Of a DNA stretch of 64,000 bases, positions 10,026 through 19,240 are shown in pieces. Below the pieces are notes generated by a model, which searched no databases, was not told where the DNA came from, and saw only the letters and a list, made by a program, of their open reading frames with translations. Source of the DNA: Episyrphus balteatus (taxonomy: Eukaryota; Arthropoda; Insecta; Diptera; Syrphidae); NCBI RefSeq assembly GCF_945859705.1, contig NC_079134.1, forward strand, positions 65,760,437-65,824,436, read 5' to 3'. The first letter of the stretch is position 1, and each line of letters begins with the position of its first letter. Both the position numbers and the translations under genes were made by a program.

Positions 10026-10616
10026 TTTACAAAATGCTGCGACACAGTCAGAGCTTGGACCGAAAAATGGCAAATCGAACTCAATGAAACAAAATCTTCA
10101 CATATAAACTTTACAAATAAAAAGATAAACAATATTCCAATATTCATTAATAACCAAGCTTTACCTTACGCCAATACGGCCAAATACCTTGGAATGACTT
10201 TGGATGCAAAGCTAAAGTGGAACGAGCACATCAAAAAGAAAAGAGAAGAACTAAACTTCAAATTTAGAAAAATGTACTGGTTACTTGGTAACAACTCTGA
10301 TTTATCAACCCGAAACAAAATAATGCTGTATAATCCGATCCAATTATGAGGCTGTACAAAGAAAACATATACCGAAATCATCCAAAAATTCCAAAACAAA
10401 GTCCTTCGTGGAATAGTCAATGCACCTTGGTACATAAGAAATAGCGATCTACATCGTGACTTACAAATAGAAACGGTTACAGAAGTTGTTAAAAAATACG
10501 CTGTATCGTACAATCATAGACTACAAAGTCATACTAATTCTGAAATGGAGTCCGTCTTGAATATAAGAAACCATGTTCGGAGATTAAGAAGAACCAAGCC
10601 TCATGAGATTATGGTC
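10026..10616 (+). pseudogene. Jockey-like reverse transcriptase, thumb and C-terminal part
   Basis: Resumes after the MITE with AWTEKWQIELNETKSSH, AKYLGMTLDAKLKWNEHI and, past an in-frame stop (TGA where TGG is expected, near 10347), NKVLRGIVNAPWYIRN, ending RLRRTKPHEIMV. The order and the final motif are those of the Jockey clade. Confidence 0.8.
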
Positions 10617-10812
10617 TAAAAAAAACATGGAAAAGTATTTAAAGTTTAAACTTCCCCCAAAGTGATTTTACAAAGTTAAGAAAGAAAAATCTGATGTCGA
10701 TCTTTCAAGATTGGTCCTGATTAAGAACTTTTTTTGTAGATTAATGGAAGGTTATTTTCTTTACTCATTTGACCCAGTTCACATTGGGCTCACTCCGCCG
10801 ACTCATTTTGCC

Positions 10813-11554
10813 TAGGGTTGCCATGCGTCCGGGTTTTCCCGGACATGTACTTTTTTTTGGCTGTGTGGGGGACGTCCGGGATAGCTTCTATCAATTGTCC
10901 GGGATTGTACTCTTTTGAAGCCTTTAAAAATCTCACTTTTTGTATGCTACTCTTAATTTATTCCTTATTCAAAAAACGAATCGAGTTCATTAAAAGCGAG
11001 GCGTTTTTATTTTGGTCTATTATCTGCTCAATTCTTTTTTGTGTTCTGTTCCAATATAATCAAAACTCAAAAATCAATTTTTCAACAAGCAGATATAGCT
11101 TATTCCTTAGAATAAAACTATCTGCTTCTTTCAGAGACGAATAAAAATTATTCTAAGGAATAATCTCAACAAAAATATTGTGTCAGTTGTCAAAGCTGTT
11201 TTGAAAGAATTTTGAAAAAAATACAGTGGAACACAAGAAAACAAAAACAATCATGAATAAAATTTAAAATTTTGAGCAATTGGATTTTAATGGAATTTAT
11301 AATTTTTTTTTACTGTAACTATGTTCATTCCAACTTTTGTAATATTAGCTAAAATTTGTACAACAAGGGTTAAAATGTGATTTTTAGTTAAATTTTGAAA
11401 AGAAAAGATTGTTCCGCTTTTTTTTTGTGTTTATAAAACTATGCATTCCTTTTGTCCTAGATTTGTACTCTTTTTTTTGTCCTTATTTGTCCGGGAAAGT
11501 CCGGGATTTTACATCTCGATTACTAGTTTCTTCAAAATATATCTGGCAACCCTA
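10813..11554. mobile_element. hAT-type MITE with perfect 8-bp TSD
   Basis: TAGGGTTGCCA at the left and TGGCAACCCTA at the right are inverted ends of a form common in hAT elements. ATTTTGCC is duplicated on both sides (10805-10812 and 11555-11562). The subterminal region repeats gtccgggat motifs in both orientations. There is no transposase; it must have been moved in trans. Confidence 0.85.
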
Positions 11555-11568
11555 ATTTTGCCGTTTAT

Positions 11569-12005
11569 GTGTTGCACAGAAAAATATAGACCACATAAAA
11601 TAGAACAAAAACAATAAGATTTCTCTATGGTTTTCTTCCAAGAAGGAAACCTTATTAAAACAATCGGGTTTTCCTTATTGTTTTAAAATCTGCAAAAAAA
11701 TAAAAAAAAACGATGACCAGGCTGGGAATCGAACTGGAGACTTCAAACCATTAGTCACCCACCTTACCACCTGAACCAACCTGCCATGAAAATATTGATC
11801 GCGATTTTTGTTCTAGTGCTAAGTTGCAAAAAAAAATCAACTTTTCAGTCAAATTTTAATAAGATTTTCTCTATAAAAATAATAAGAAATCTCCTTAAAA
11901 AAACCTTATTAATCGTTGATTTTAATAAGATTTCCTTATGAAATATATGGACGGTAAAACAATATGGCAATCTGTTAGTTTTTAGCGGGTCATATTTTTC
12001 TCTGT
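11569..12005 (-). mobile_element. MITE (copy 2) with tRNA-like segment, inverted
   Basis: Reverse-complement copy of the element at 9597-10025, with the same ends (cacagaaaaatatagacc and ggtcatatttttctctgtg) and the same core. The tRNA-like stretch lies at about 11714-11777 on the minus strand with both Pol III boxes preserved (gggaatcgaac in plus orientation). Confidence 0.7.
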
Positions 12006-12135
12006 GTGCTTTCTCACTTGCACTTCATGGTGAGACAGAGATCTCAAAAAGGAACAGGAAATTTAAAACTTATTTAAAATCTTCGGACTCACAAAGCGGT
12101 CAAAATGAGTCGGCGACGTTAGGCCAATGTGAACA

Positions 12136-13008
12136 CCGTCTTAGATTCAGCGATATGTTGATTGTGCGTTTTGGGAAAAGCCATGGTGTTGTCTTAAATT
12201 CGTGTTTCAGGAATGGATATGTGTGCTGATTTAAGCTGGAATTGAACAGTGCAATCTTGATTTTAGTTTCGGCATTTGTCGTTGCCCAACCTAGCGAGAA
12301 CTATAATTGACTGAAGCGTCGGATGAAAATACAAAGAAAACAACAATAATTGACAGTAGCTTCCGACTCCATCCGCCAATTATGGTTCTGGCTCTAGTCT
12401 ACAGATTTCATGCAACGGATGTTGCAGTGTATGAGGTTTTTTTGTGTTTTATTGGTTTGCGTTAATGTTTTTGTGTCTTAAAAATAGGGTGTATTAGTTT
12501 CAGCCAATAATGCATCCATAGGCGAAGATGGCAAAGCACCTGTAGCTTTTCGAATCAGAGCATTTATTTTATAGAATGTCCGGAATTCTTCCGAACGATT
12601 CTGAAACTGTTCGTTTGGCACTCAATGACAGTTCTAATTCTGAAAAGAAGAGAAAATCGATTCCGAATTTTGAGGCAGAATCAAAACCAGAATCACGCAC
12701 ACATGTTCACACTTAACACGTCAAAGTAATGAAATGTCATTCTTTGTTGTTCATTTCTCAATTTTAAGATTTTTAGCTATGCACAAACTTTAAATTATGT
12801 TAAAATAAAGTGAAGAAACTAAAAAAAAATAAATAACTTAATAATAATAAAAAAAAATAAACAAAACAAATCTTTCATCAGGCATTCGCATTTGACGTTT
12901 CACACATACAAAGAAGCCCAAATTTCAGAATCAAAAAAAAGTATCCAACTCTGATCTTTGGGCATTCCGGATCGGACAGTCCCGGAAAGTTCTAAGAATT
13001 CCCAAACG
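12136..13008. other. AT-rich region, possible degenerate TIR element
   Basis: No gene. Around 12575-13005 there are facing strings (ggaattcttccgaacg and agttctaagaattccc) and a gaatcgattccgaatttt stretch; a related gaattccgga, cagaatcgctcacacatt mix recurs at 50800-51010. This may be an old palindromic element, not clearly bounded. Confidence 0.25.
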
Positions 13009-13023
13009 AAAACGCTATTAGTT
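13009..13023. repeat. Left 15-bp target-site duplication of the hammerhead array
   Basis: AAAACGCTATTAGTT, identical to 15100-15114. Confidence 0.85.
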
Positions 13024-13334
13024 GACTTATCGTGAGACACCTTGTCAATACGCAAATTTTGTTTTTATTCAGTTCAACTTACATAGATTTCTTAACGAAA
13101 ACTTAATGTGAACTATATCCAGCAAGATTAAGATTTTAATCATTAAAACTGGAACAAAGGTTTTGCCCGTGGCCTGGCTAGTGAATAAAGAAGAAGAAGA
13201 TTGGTTTATAATACAAATTCTATATACTACTGGAATCAGTAAAGTAGAAGAATAAGCACTATATTTAATTGGACTTGTTAAATTATTGATTTAATATAGC
13301 TTTTTATGGCCTTTAGTCCAAACAAAAATTTTTT

Positions 13335-13410
13335 GGCGTTTCGTCCCGGTGGAGCTCACTTGGACTCATCAGTTGACTTATCGTGAGACACCTTGTCAAT
13401 ACGCAAATTT
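13335..13410 (-). ncRNA. Hammerhead ribozyme 1 (type III layout)
   Basis: On the minus strand, in order: GCGU (stem III), A17 and the predicted cut, UUGAC (stem I), a 17-base loop, GUCAA, core CUGAUGA, stem II GUCC...GGAC with an inner GUG/CAC pair, core GAA, then ACGC closing stem III. All invariant core bases are present. The predicted cleavage is between 13400 and 13399 (GUA before the cut). Stems I and II are closed and stem III, only four pairs, is open. Self-cleavage is inferred. Confidence 0.88.
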
Positions 13411-13688
13411 TGTTTTTATTCAGTTCAACTTACATAGATTTCTTAACGAAAACTTAATGTGAACTAAATCCAGCAAGATTAAGATTTTAATCATTAAAAC
13501 TGGAACAAAGGTTTTGCCCGTGGCCTGGCTAGTGAATAAAGAAGAAGAAGAAAATTGGTTTATAATACAAATTCTATATACTACTGGAATCAGTAAAGTA
13601 GAAGAATAAGCACTATATTTAATTGGACTTATTAAATTATTGATTTAATATAGCTTTTTATGGCCTTTAGTCCAAACAAAAATTTTTT

Positions 13689-13764
13689 GGCGTTTCGTCC
13701 CGGTGGAGCTCACTTGGACTCATCAGTTGACTTATCGTGAGACACCTTGTCAATACGCAAATTT
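13689..13764 (-). ncRNA. Hammerhead ribozyme 2
   Basis: Same motif as the first copy, all core and stem positions kept. Predicted cut between 13754 and 13753, giving a ~354-nt monomer against the first copy. Confidence 0.87.
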
Positions 13765-14041
13765 TGTTTTTATTCAGTTCAACTTACATAGATTTCTTAA
13801 CGAAAACTTAATGTGAACTATATCCAGCAAGATTAAGATTTTAATCATTAAAACTGGAACAAAGGTTTTGCCCGTGGCCTGACTAGTGAATAAAGAAGAA
13901 GAAGATTGGTTTATAATACAAATTCTATATACATACTACTGGAATCAGTAAAGTAGAAGAATAAGCACTATATTTAATTGGACTTGTTAAATTATTGATT
14001 TAATATAGCTTTTTATGGCCTTTAGTCCAAACAAAAATTTT

Positions 14042-14117
14042 GGCGTTTCGTCCCGGTGGAGCTCACTTGGACTCATCAGTTGACTTATCGTGAGGCACCT
14101 TGTCAATACGCAAATTT
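14042..14117 (-). ncRNA. Hammerhead ribozyme 3
   Basis: Core intact. One base differs in loop I (gaggcacc for gagacacc in plus orientation), which leaves the small inner GUG/CAC helix of the loop unbroken. Predicted cut between 14107 and 14106. Confidence 0.86.
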
Positions 14118-14530
14118 TGTTTTTATTCCGTTCAACTTACATAGATTTCTTAACGAAAACTTAATGTGAACCATATCCAGCAAGATTAAGATTTTAATCA
14201 TTAAAACTAAAACAAAGGTTTTGCCCGTGGCCTGGCTAGTGAATAAAGAAGAAGAAGATTGGTTTATAATACAAATTCTATATACTACTGGAATCAGTAA
14301 AGTAGAAGAATAAGCACTATATTTAATTGGACTTGTTAAATTATTGATTTAATATAGCTTTTTATGGCCTTTAGTCCAAACAAAAATTTTTCTTCTTCTT
14401 TATTCACTAGCCAGGCCACGGGCAAAACCTTTGTTCCAGTTTTAATGATCAAAATCTTAATCTTGCTGGATATAGTTCACATTAAGTTTTCGTTAAGAAA
14501 TCTATGTAAGTTGAACGGAATAAAAACAAA

Positions 14531-14604
14531 ATTTGCGTATTGACAAGGTGTCTCACGATAAGTCAACTGATGAGTCCAAGTGAGCTCCACCGGGACGAAA
14601 CGCC
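14531..14604 (+). ncRNA. Hammerhead ribozyme 4 (plus strand)
   Basis: First unit after the inversion. GCGTA, TTGAC/GTCAA, CTGATGA, GTCC/GGAC, GAAACGC are all present on the plus strand. Predicted cut between 14539 and 14540. Confidence 0.88.
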
Positions 14605-14880
14605 AAAATTTTTGTTTGGACTAAAGGCCATAAAAAGCTATATTAAATCAATAATTTAACAAGTCCAATTAAATATAGTGCTTATTCTTCTACTTTACTG
14701 ATTCCAGTAGTATATAGAATTTGTATTATAAACCAATCTTCTTCTTCTTTATTCACTAGCCAGGCCACGGGCAAAACCTTTGTTCCAGTTATAATGATTA
14801 AAATCTTAATCTTGCTGGATATAGTTCACATTAAGTTTTCGTTAAGAAATCTATGTAAGTTGAACTGAATAAAAACAAAA

Positions 14881-14953
14881 TTTGCGTATTGACAAGGTGT
14901 CTCACGATAAGTCAACTGATGAGTTCAAGTGAGCTCCACCGGGACGAAACGCC
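14881..14953 (+). ncRNA. Hammerhead ribozyme 5 (plus strand)
   Basis: As copy 4, but stem II reads GTTC opposite GGAC, replacing one G-C pair by a G-U pair, so the helix survives the substitution. Predicted cut between 14888 and 14889, 349 bases after copy 4. Confidence 0.87.
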
Positions 14954-15099
14954 AAAATTTTTGTTTGGACTAAAGGCCATAAAAAGCTATATTAAATCAA
15001 TAATTTAACAAGTCCAATTAAATATAGTGCTTATTCTTCTACTTTACTGATTCCAGTAGTATATAGAATTTGTATTATAAACCAATCTTCTTCTTCTTT

Positions 15100-15114
15100 A
15101 AAACGCTATTAGTT
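15100..15114. repeat. Right 15-bp target-site duplication of the hammerhead array
   Basis: AAAACGCTATTAGTT, identical to 13009-13023. It begins with AAAA, as expected when a LINE-type endonuclease nicks the opposite strand at TTTT. Confidence 0.85.
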
Positions 15115-15129
15115 TGTATTTGCCAATCA

Positions 15130-15425
15130 TTATTTTTTGTCCAATGAGAATAGATTGAAAGGTTGTGTTGTATAGCAACTCTTGCCAGCGCTTGAGCTAT
15201 ATTTATGGCTGTGTTCTGATGCTGGCCTTTATTTTTTTGACATATGATTTAATCAGGTTAATTGATTTGTTGAGTTTGTCAGCTACAAGTTTTGCATGTG
15301 CGTGCTATTTCCAAGACTTGGTACAAATCATGCCGAGAACTCTTATCTTTTCCTTAAGTGGAACTACTGTCCCGCTCAGATTTATTTCTTTATGTTTACA
15401 GGATCTTTTTCTGCATATATGCTGT
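15130..15425 (-). pseudogene. Possible non-LTR reverse transcriptase thumb fragment
   Basis: Reading the minus strand gives a stretch like VPLKEKIRVLGMI and, past a stop, HAHAKLVADKLNKSINLIK. This resembles the thumb region (YLGV...H...) just after the catalytic domain in I- or Jockey-type elements. It is short and interrupted, so the assignment is weak. Confidence 0.3.
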
Positions 15426-15616
15426 AAGGTAAGCTCAGGGGGGTTCCAAGATTCTTCCCAAAGAAACAACAAAACTTGGGTTTTGAAAGTTCAGAACTCA
15501 AGGAAACAGCTTTTTAATCATTTAATTTCAATTCGTTTTATTTATTGTTCTTGCTTATTAATAATTTACGTACAATACTTGGATCCCTATGTATAACAAG
15601 TTATTTCATATAATTC

Positions 15617-16250
15617 ATGTCCCCGGCACGCAATCCGGAGAGCAACTCTCTATGAGAACCTATGTCCAATGAGCTAAGGAACTCAAAGGAAAAGTCTTTG
15701 GAATCTGAATGGAATCCTATGTCCCCAAAATACGGAGAAAAGTCTGGTCGGAACTCGGCTGGAGAACCTATGTCCAACGAGAAGCTCAAAGGAATAGTCT
15801 GCGGGATCTTAATGGAAGCCCTTATGTCCAGAGTACACAACATGGAGAGGATTCTGGAATGAACTCACTAGGAGAAACTATGTCCAATGAGCTAAGAAAC
15901 TCAAAGGAAAAGTCTTTGGAATCCAAATGGAATCCTATGTCCCCACAATACGGAGAAAAGTCTGGTCGGAACTCGGCAGGAAAACCTATGTCCAACGAGA
16001 AGCTCGAAGGAGTAGTCTGTGGGAATCCCAATGGAAACAATTATGTCCCCAAAATGTGGAGAAAATTCCGGTCGGAACCCACTAGGAGAACCTTTGTCCA
16101 ACGAGAAGCTCGATGGAGTAGTCTGGGTGAATCTCAATGGAAACCCTTATGTCCCCAAAATGTGGAGATAATTCCGGTCGGAACTCACTAGGAGAACCTT
16201 TGTCCAACCAGAAACTCGAGGGAGTAAACTGTGGAATCCGAATGGAAACC
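15617..16250. repeat. Minisatellite with ~54-bp units
   Basis: tatgtcc recurs at about 15661, 15718, 15769, 15823, 15878, 15936 and on to 16200, with associated gagaac, ggaaaagtct and ggtcggaactc phrases. Spacing alternates slightly around 54 bp, and neighbouring pairs resemble each other at double the period. It is markedly richer in G+C than its surroundings. Because the unit is a multiple of three, several frames on both strands stay open; I do not take them as genes. Confidence 0.75.
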
Positions 16251-17440
16251 TTTTTGTTAGTATAATAATAATTTCTTGTTCTAAATTCTATTGTAAACTA
16301 CGTGTGTTGATTTCTGATTCCCTAATACAACTAGCTACTTATTTACTATTAAGGACCAAAAAGTCAAGAAAATGACGATCAAGAAGAGCTGCCTCTAATT
16401 GCAGATCTTTTCTGGGTCTACTTGCCTCTGTGTTTATACACTAACAGCCTAATATATAAAAGTTGTATAGACAGTGCATAACACTATAGACTCTTTATAA
16501 TGTCTTTAAACAGAAAATAGCTATTTATAAAATTTATACAACGTTGCATAGAGGTTGTATAAGCCAAACGCGTTTTTAGGTTGTTTAGAGCCTGAATAAG
16601 AATATTTTTTACTCAAATGTCATTTGAACATCACAAAAAAAAAAAACAGCAATCATTTGAAATTTTGTTTAATTGAAGAACTCATATTTGGCATTTGATT
16701 AATTTGTAATGAATAATTTGCAATGAACAAAAAAAAAATAAGAAATTGTGTTTTTTGGAGATTTTTTATTAACTAACTTTTGCCCGCAGTGAATATATGT
16801 GTAGCTATGTGTAAATATTTTCATGTGAACAATTTGTTATCAAGTGAGGAAATGTGTTGTTTTTTTAAGCGATTTTGACATCGAGAACTTTCGCTCAAGT
16901 TTTTATTTTTTGTTTTGTTTTAATTTTTATTTATTTTCGGAGCAATTGGAGTTATTTTATCGACAGATGGAGTTGTTTGTCGTTATTAAAAGTACTAATT
17001 TTCCAGTTTTAGTACTTATTTGGACACAAACCTAACATAGCTATAATAGATAGGAAAATGTTTTATAAATGACAATTTATGTGACGTTGCATAAAGGCTA
17101 CAAAAAACTTTATGCATTGCATAACTATGAAGCCGTTTAGATCTGTTTAGTGAAATCTAATAAATAAGACTGTAAATGAATAGGTACTTGATAACAGAAA
17201 AGCGCAAGATCGACGATTTAATCACAATTTTTGCTTCCTCATATGTTATTCGTGGGTAAAACTTACTGTGAACTGTAACACAGGCAAAGTTAAATTCATA
17301 TGAAAACATAAATTCTTATTTTCTTTGTTTATTCTTTTGGTTTAAATAATGTGGGTACGTCACATGGCATGCGTAATGCGTATGCATTTCAGAGAAGATA
17401 ATGTGTGGGCATGGCGGGTATGCCGATTGTGTATAATTAG
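16251..17440. other. AT-rich spacer with weak internal repeats
   Basis: Related strings (ataaaatttatacaacgttgcata near 16530 and ataaatgacaatttatgtgacgttgcata near 17065) suggest a degraded repeat. No coding similarity. Confidence 0.35.
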
Positions 17441-18332
17441 TGGAATCCACGTACATCCGATTCATAAAACTCCCATTCCGTTCTACACGATCCACATCGA
17501 CCACTTAGGTCCTTTTCCAAAAAGCACTAAAGGTAATTGCTATATCTTAGGAATAATAGACAGTTTTACGAAGTTCCTTCTCTTGCGTCCTGTAAAAACA
17601 ACAAATACAAATGCAGTTATTAGATCACTTATCGAGCTTTCACAATTCTTCGGATCGAGGGACGGCTTTTACGTCAAAGGCCTTCAAAACATATTGTACT
17701 GATAACTCCATTCGCCACATCCTTAACGCAGTTAGAACACCTCGCGCTAACGGTCAATACGAGAGATGTTTTAGGACAGTTGGAGTTTCCCTTTCGTCCA
17801 TGACAAAGCAACCAGACGGAATAGACTGGGAAGAACATCTACCCGCTATCCAATGGGGAATGAATAGCCTAAAACATCGCATTACCAACCAGACACCACA
17901 AGAATTACTTTTTTTATTTAAGCCGAAAAACGATAAAGACGATAATGACGACGAAGACAATATTCCCCTCAGTGAACTTCGTGAGAAAGCAAGTAAACGA
18001 ATAGTAACCCAACAAGCAACTCAGGCCATTAAATTCAACGAAAATCATCGAAAGCCAAGAGAGGTGAAGGTGACATTGTCCTTATTCACGCCGAACATGG
18101 TTCAACTGGGCAGTCGAGAAAACTATTGCCAAGGTTCAAGGGACCCTTCGAAATCAAAAAAGTACTACCCAATGATCGCTATCTTGTTGCTGACTCAGAA
18201 GAGTTCCAAAACTCCCAAAAACCATATTCATCAGTTCATTCAGCAGACCACCTAAAGCCGTTTGGTCAACTTGAAGACTTAGATTGGGATCCACTAGACG
18301 ATACTGATGAAGAGACACCTCTTGAAGACTAA
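17440..18332 (+). pseudogene. Ty3/Gypsy integrase fragment, separate lineage
   Basis: Three frame segments (about 17440-17650, 17650-18085, 18075-18332) together hold an integrase core: IHIDHLGPFPKS (first catalytic Asp), SDRGTAFTSKAF (second Asp) and NGQYERCFR (Glu), then a C-terminal part with RFKGPFEIKKVLPNDRYLV and an acidic tail. The order is that of a Ty3/Gypsy integrase with a GPF/GPY-type end module. The sequence differs clearly from the SAP-Gypsy integrase at 23100-24100, so it is another family. At least two frameshifts; no LTRs or other domains nearby. Confidence 0.8.
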
Positions 18333-18595
18333 AATATGTTAACCAACATACATTTGAATCACAATATTCTGTGTCAATAAATATCACATTAAAAGAGAAA
18401 TGTTTGAAAAGTTTGAGGGTTAGAATTAATACTTTTTTTGAAATAGGTAATGGTCCAAAGACAGGGAAAAAGTAAGTACAAAATGTGTTGATATGCACGT
18501 AAGTATAACATTTTCGTGCTAAATCTAGATATGGATGATGATAATGCACCTTGACGCTGTGTGTGAGGAAAATTGGTGGGTACTGTGTGAAAAAT
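18333..18595. other. Spacer before the Gypsy element
   Basis: Region between the stop of the integrase fragment and the GTAT target site of the next Gypsy element. No feature supported; it could be the 3' untranslated part of the fragmentary element. Confidence 0.35.
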
Positions 18596-18599
18596 GTAT

Positions 18600-19090
18600 T
18601 GTAACGATGAATTACTGAACTACTTTTAAGATAAAAGTCTGAACACACTACCTACTACTGCAACGGTAGAAATGTGAACGGACCTTTAGTAATTAAGAAA
18701 ATATCCCACTGAACACATCCCAAAATATCCCACTGAACACATCTAAAAATATCCCACTAGACTGGAAGTATGAAGTGCCCCTCCTGGAAAGGAAGTTTCG
18801 AGAGGCCGGGACGAGAGCCTTCGAGGACGTTCTCGAGTCTCTAGATTCCGGTATAAAAGGGCAGCGTAGACACCGACCGGATACAGTTTAATCTTGAAAG
18901 TGAAAGAGTACAGTACAAAGTGAAATAAAGTGTTGCGAATTGTTAGTAGTAAATAAAGTGATTTAAAAGTGTGTTTGTTTGAGCGAATAATAAAAGTAAA
19001 TTGAGTTGAAATAAAGTGTGTTCTTATTTGAACGGAAATATAATTGGAAATTAAATAAGTTTTATTGTGAACCCGGAATAAAACATTACA
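18600..19090 (+). repeat. 5' LTR of Gypsy copy 1
   Basis: 491 bp, ends TGTAAC and ATTACA. U3 has three ~23-bp tandem copies containing atatcccactgaacacatc (about 18698-18765). A TATA box (18852-18859) lies in the middle, and downstream is an A/G-rich R-U5 region. It is matched by the partial LTRs at 28802-29005, 58094-58318 and 62055-62432. Confidence 0.9.
18852..18859 (+). promoter_or_regulatory. TATA box in the Gypsy 5' LTR
   Basis: TATAAAAG in a GC-richer context, conserved in the LTR copies near 24150 and 62185. Transcription would be expected to start about 30 bases downstream. Confidence 0.65.
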
Positions 19091-19091
19091 T

Positions 19092-19108
19092 TGGTGTCAG
19101 AAAAGTGG
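19092..19108 (+). other. Primer binding site of Gypsy copy 1
   Basis: TGGTGTCAGAAAAGTGG follows the LTR after one base. It resembles the complement of a leucine tRNA 3' end as I remember it, with two extra A residues; tRNA identity is therefore tentative. The same sequence follows the LTR of copy 3 at 62434. Confidence 0.6.
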
Positions 19109-19240
19109 AATAAAACTTATTTATTTGTGCGAATCAGATAATTTCGCGAATAAAATAAAAAGTGCGCGTGTGTTTTAACAATAAACAAAGTGTAAAACAT
19201 TCTGAAATAAGTAAAAGTGCTCGCGTTTTGAAAAGTTAAA

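Larger units (their letters stand above)
8101..10620 (+). mobile_element. Jockey-like non-LTR retrotransposon, 5' truncated and broken
   Basis: In order: the end of ORF1 with zinc knuckles, an endonuclease fragment, reverse transcriptase with FADD, and a C-terminal tail ending RLRRTKPHEIMV just before a short A-run. The element is interrupted at about 9597-10025 by a MITE. Its ORF1 matches in type the zinc-knuckle ORF1 at 60587-61057. Confidence 0.8.
10767..12135. repeat. Imperfect inverted repeats enclosing two MITEs
   Basis: gttcacattgggctcactcc...gactcattttg (about 10773-10811) is the approximate reverse complement of the segment at about 12085-12130. They may be the ends of an older TIR element into which the hAT-type MITE and the second tRNA-like MITE inserted. 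I could not define a target duplication. Confidence 0.35.
13024..15099. mobile_element. Retrozyme-like insertion: hammerhead-bearing tandem array with internal inversion
   Basis: About six head-to-tail ~350-bp units. The left four (to about 14391) carry the ribozyme on the minus strand. The right two (14391-15099, almost exactly two units) carry it on the plus strand and start and stop in the same (CTT)n tract. Periods are 351, 354 and 353 bp on the left and 349 on the right. The whole block is bounded by a 15-bp direct repeat, so it entered the chromosome as one piece. There is no ORF. Known relatives by type are animal and plant retrozymes and hammerhead satellites of schistosomes and cave crickets, whose RNAs self-cleave and circularise. 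That this family does so is inference from the motif. Confidence 0.85.

Noticed and set aside
15165..15596. 143-codon plus-strand frame
   Set aside because: No domain; part of the opposite strand looks like a reverse transcriptase relic, so the frame is probably a shadow.
15661..16191. Several overlapping frames in the 54-bp minisatellite
   Set aside because: Frames are open on both strands because the unit is divisible by three; no start context or non-repeat coding part.
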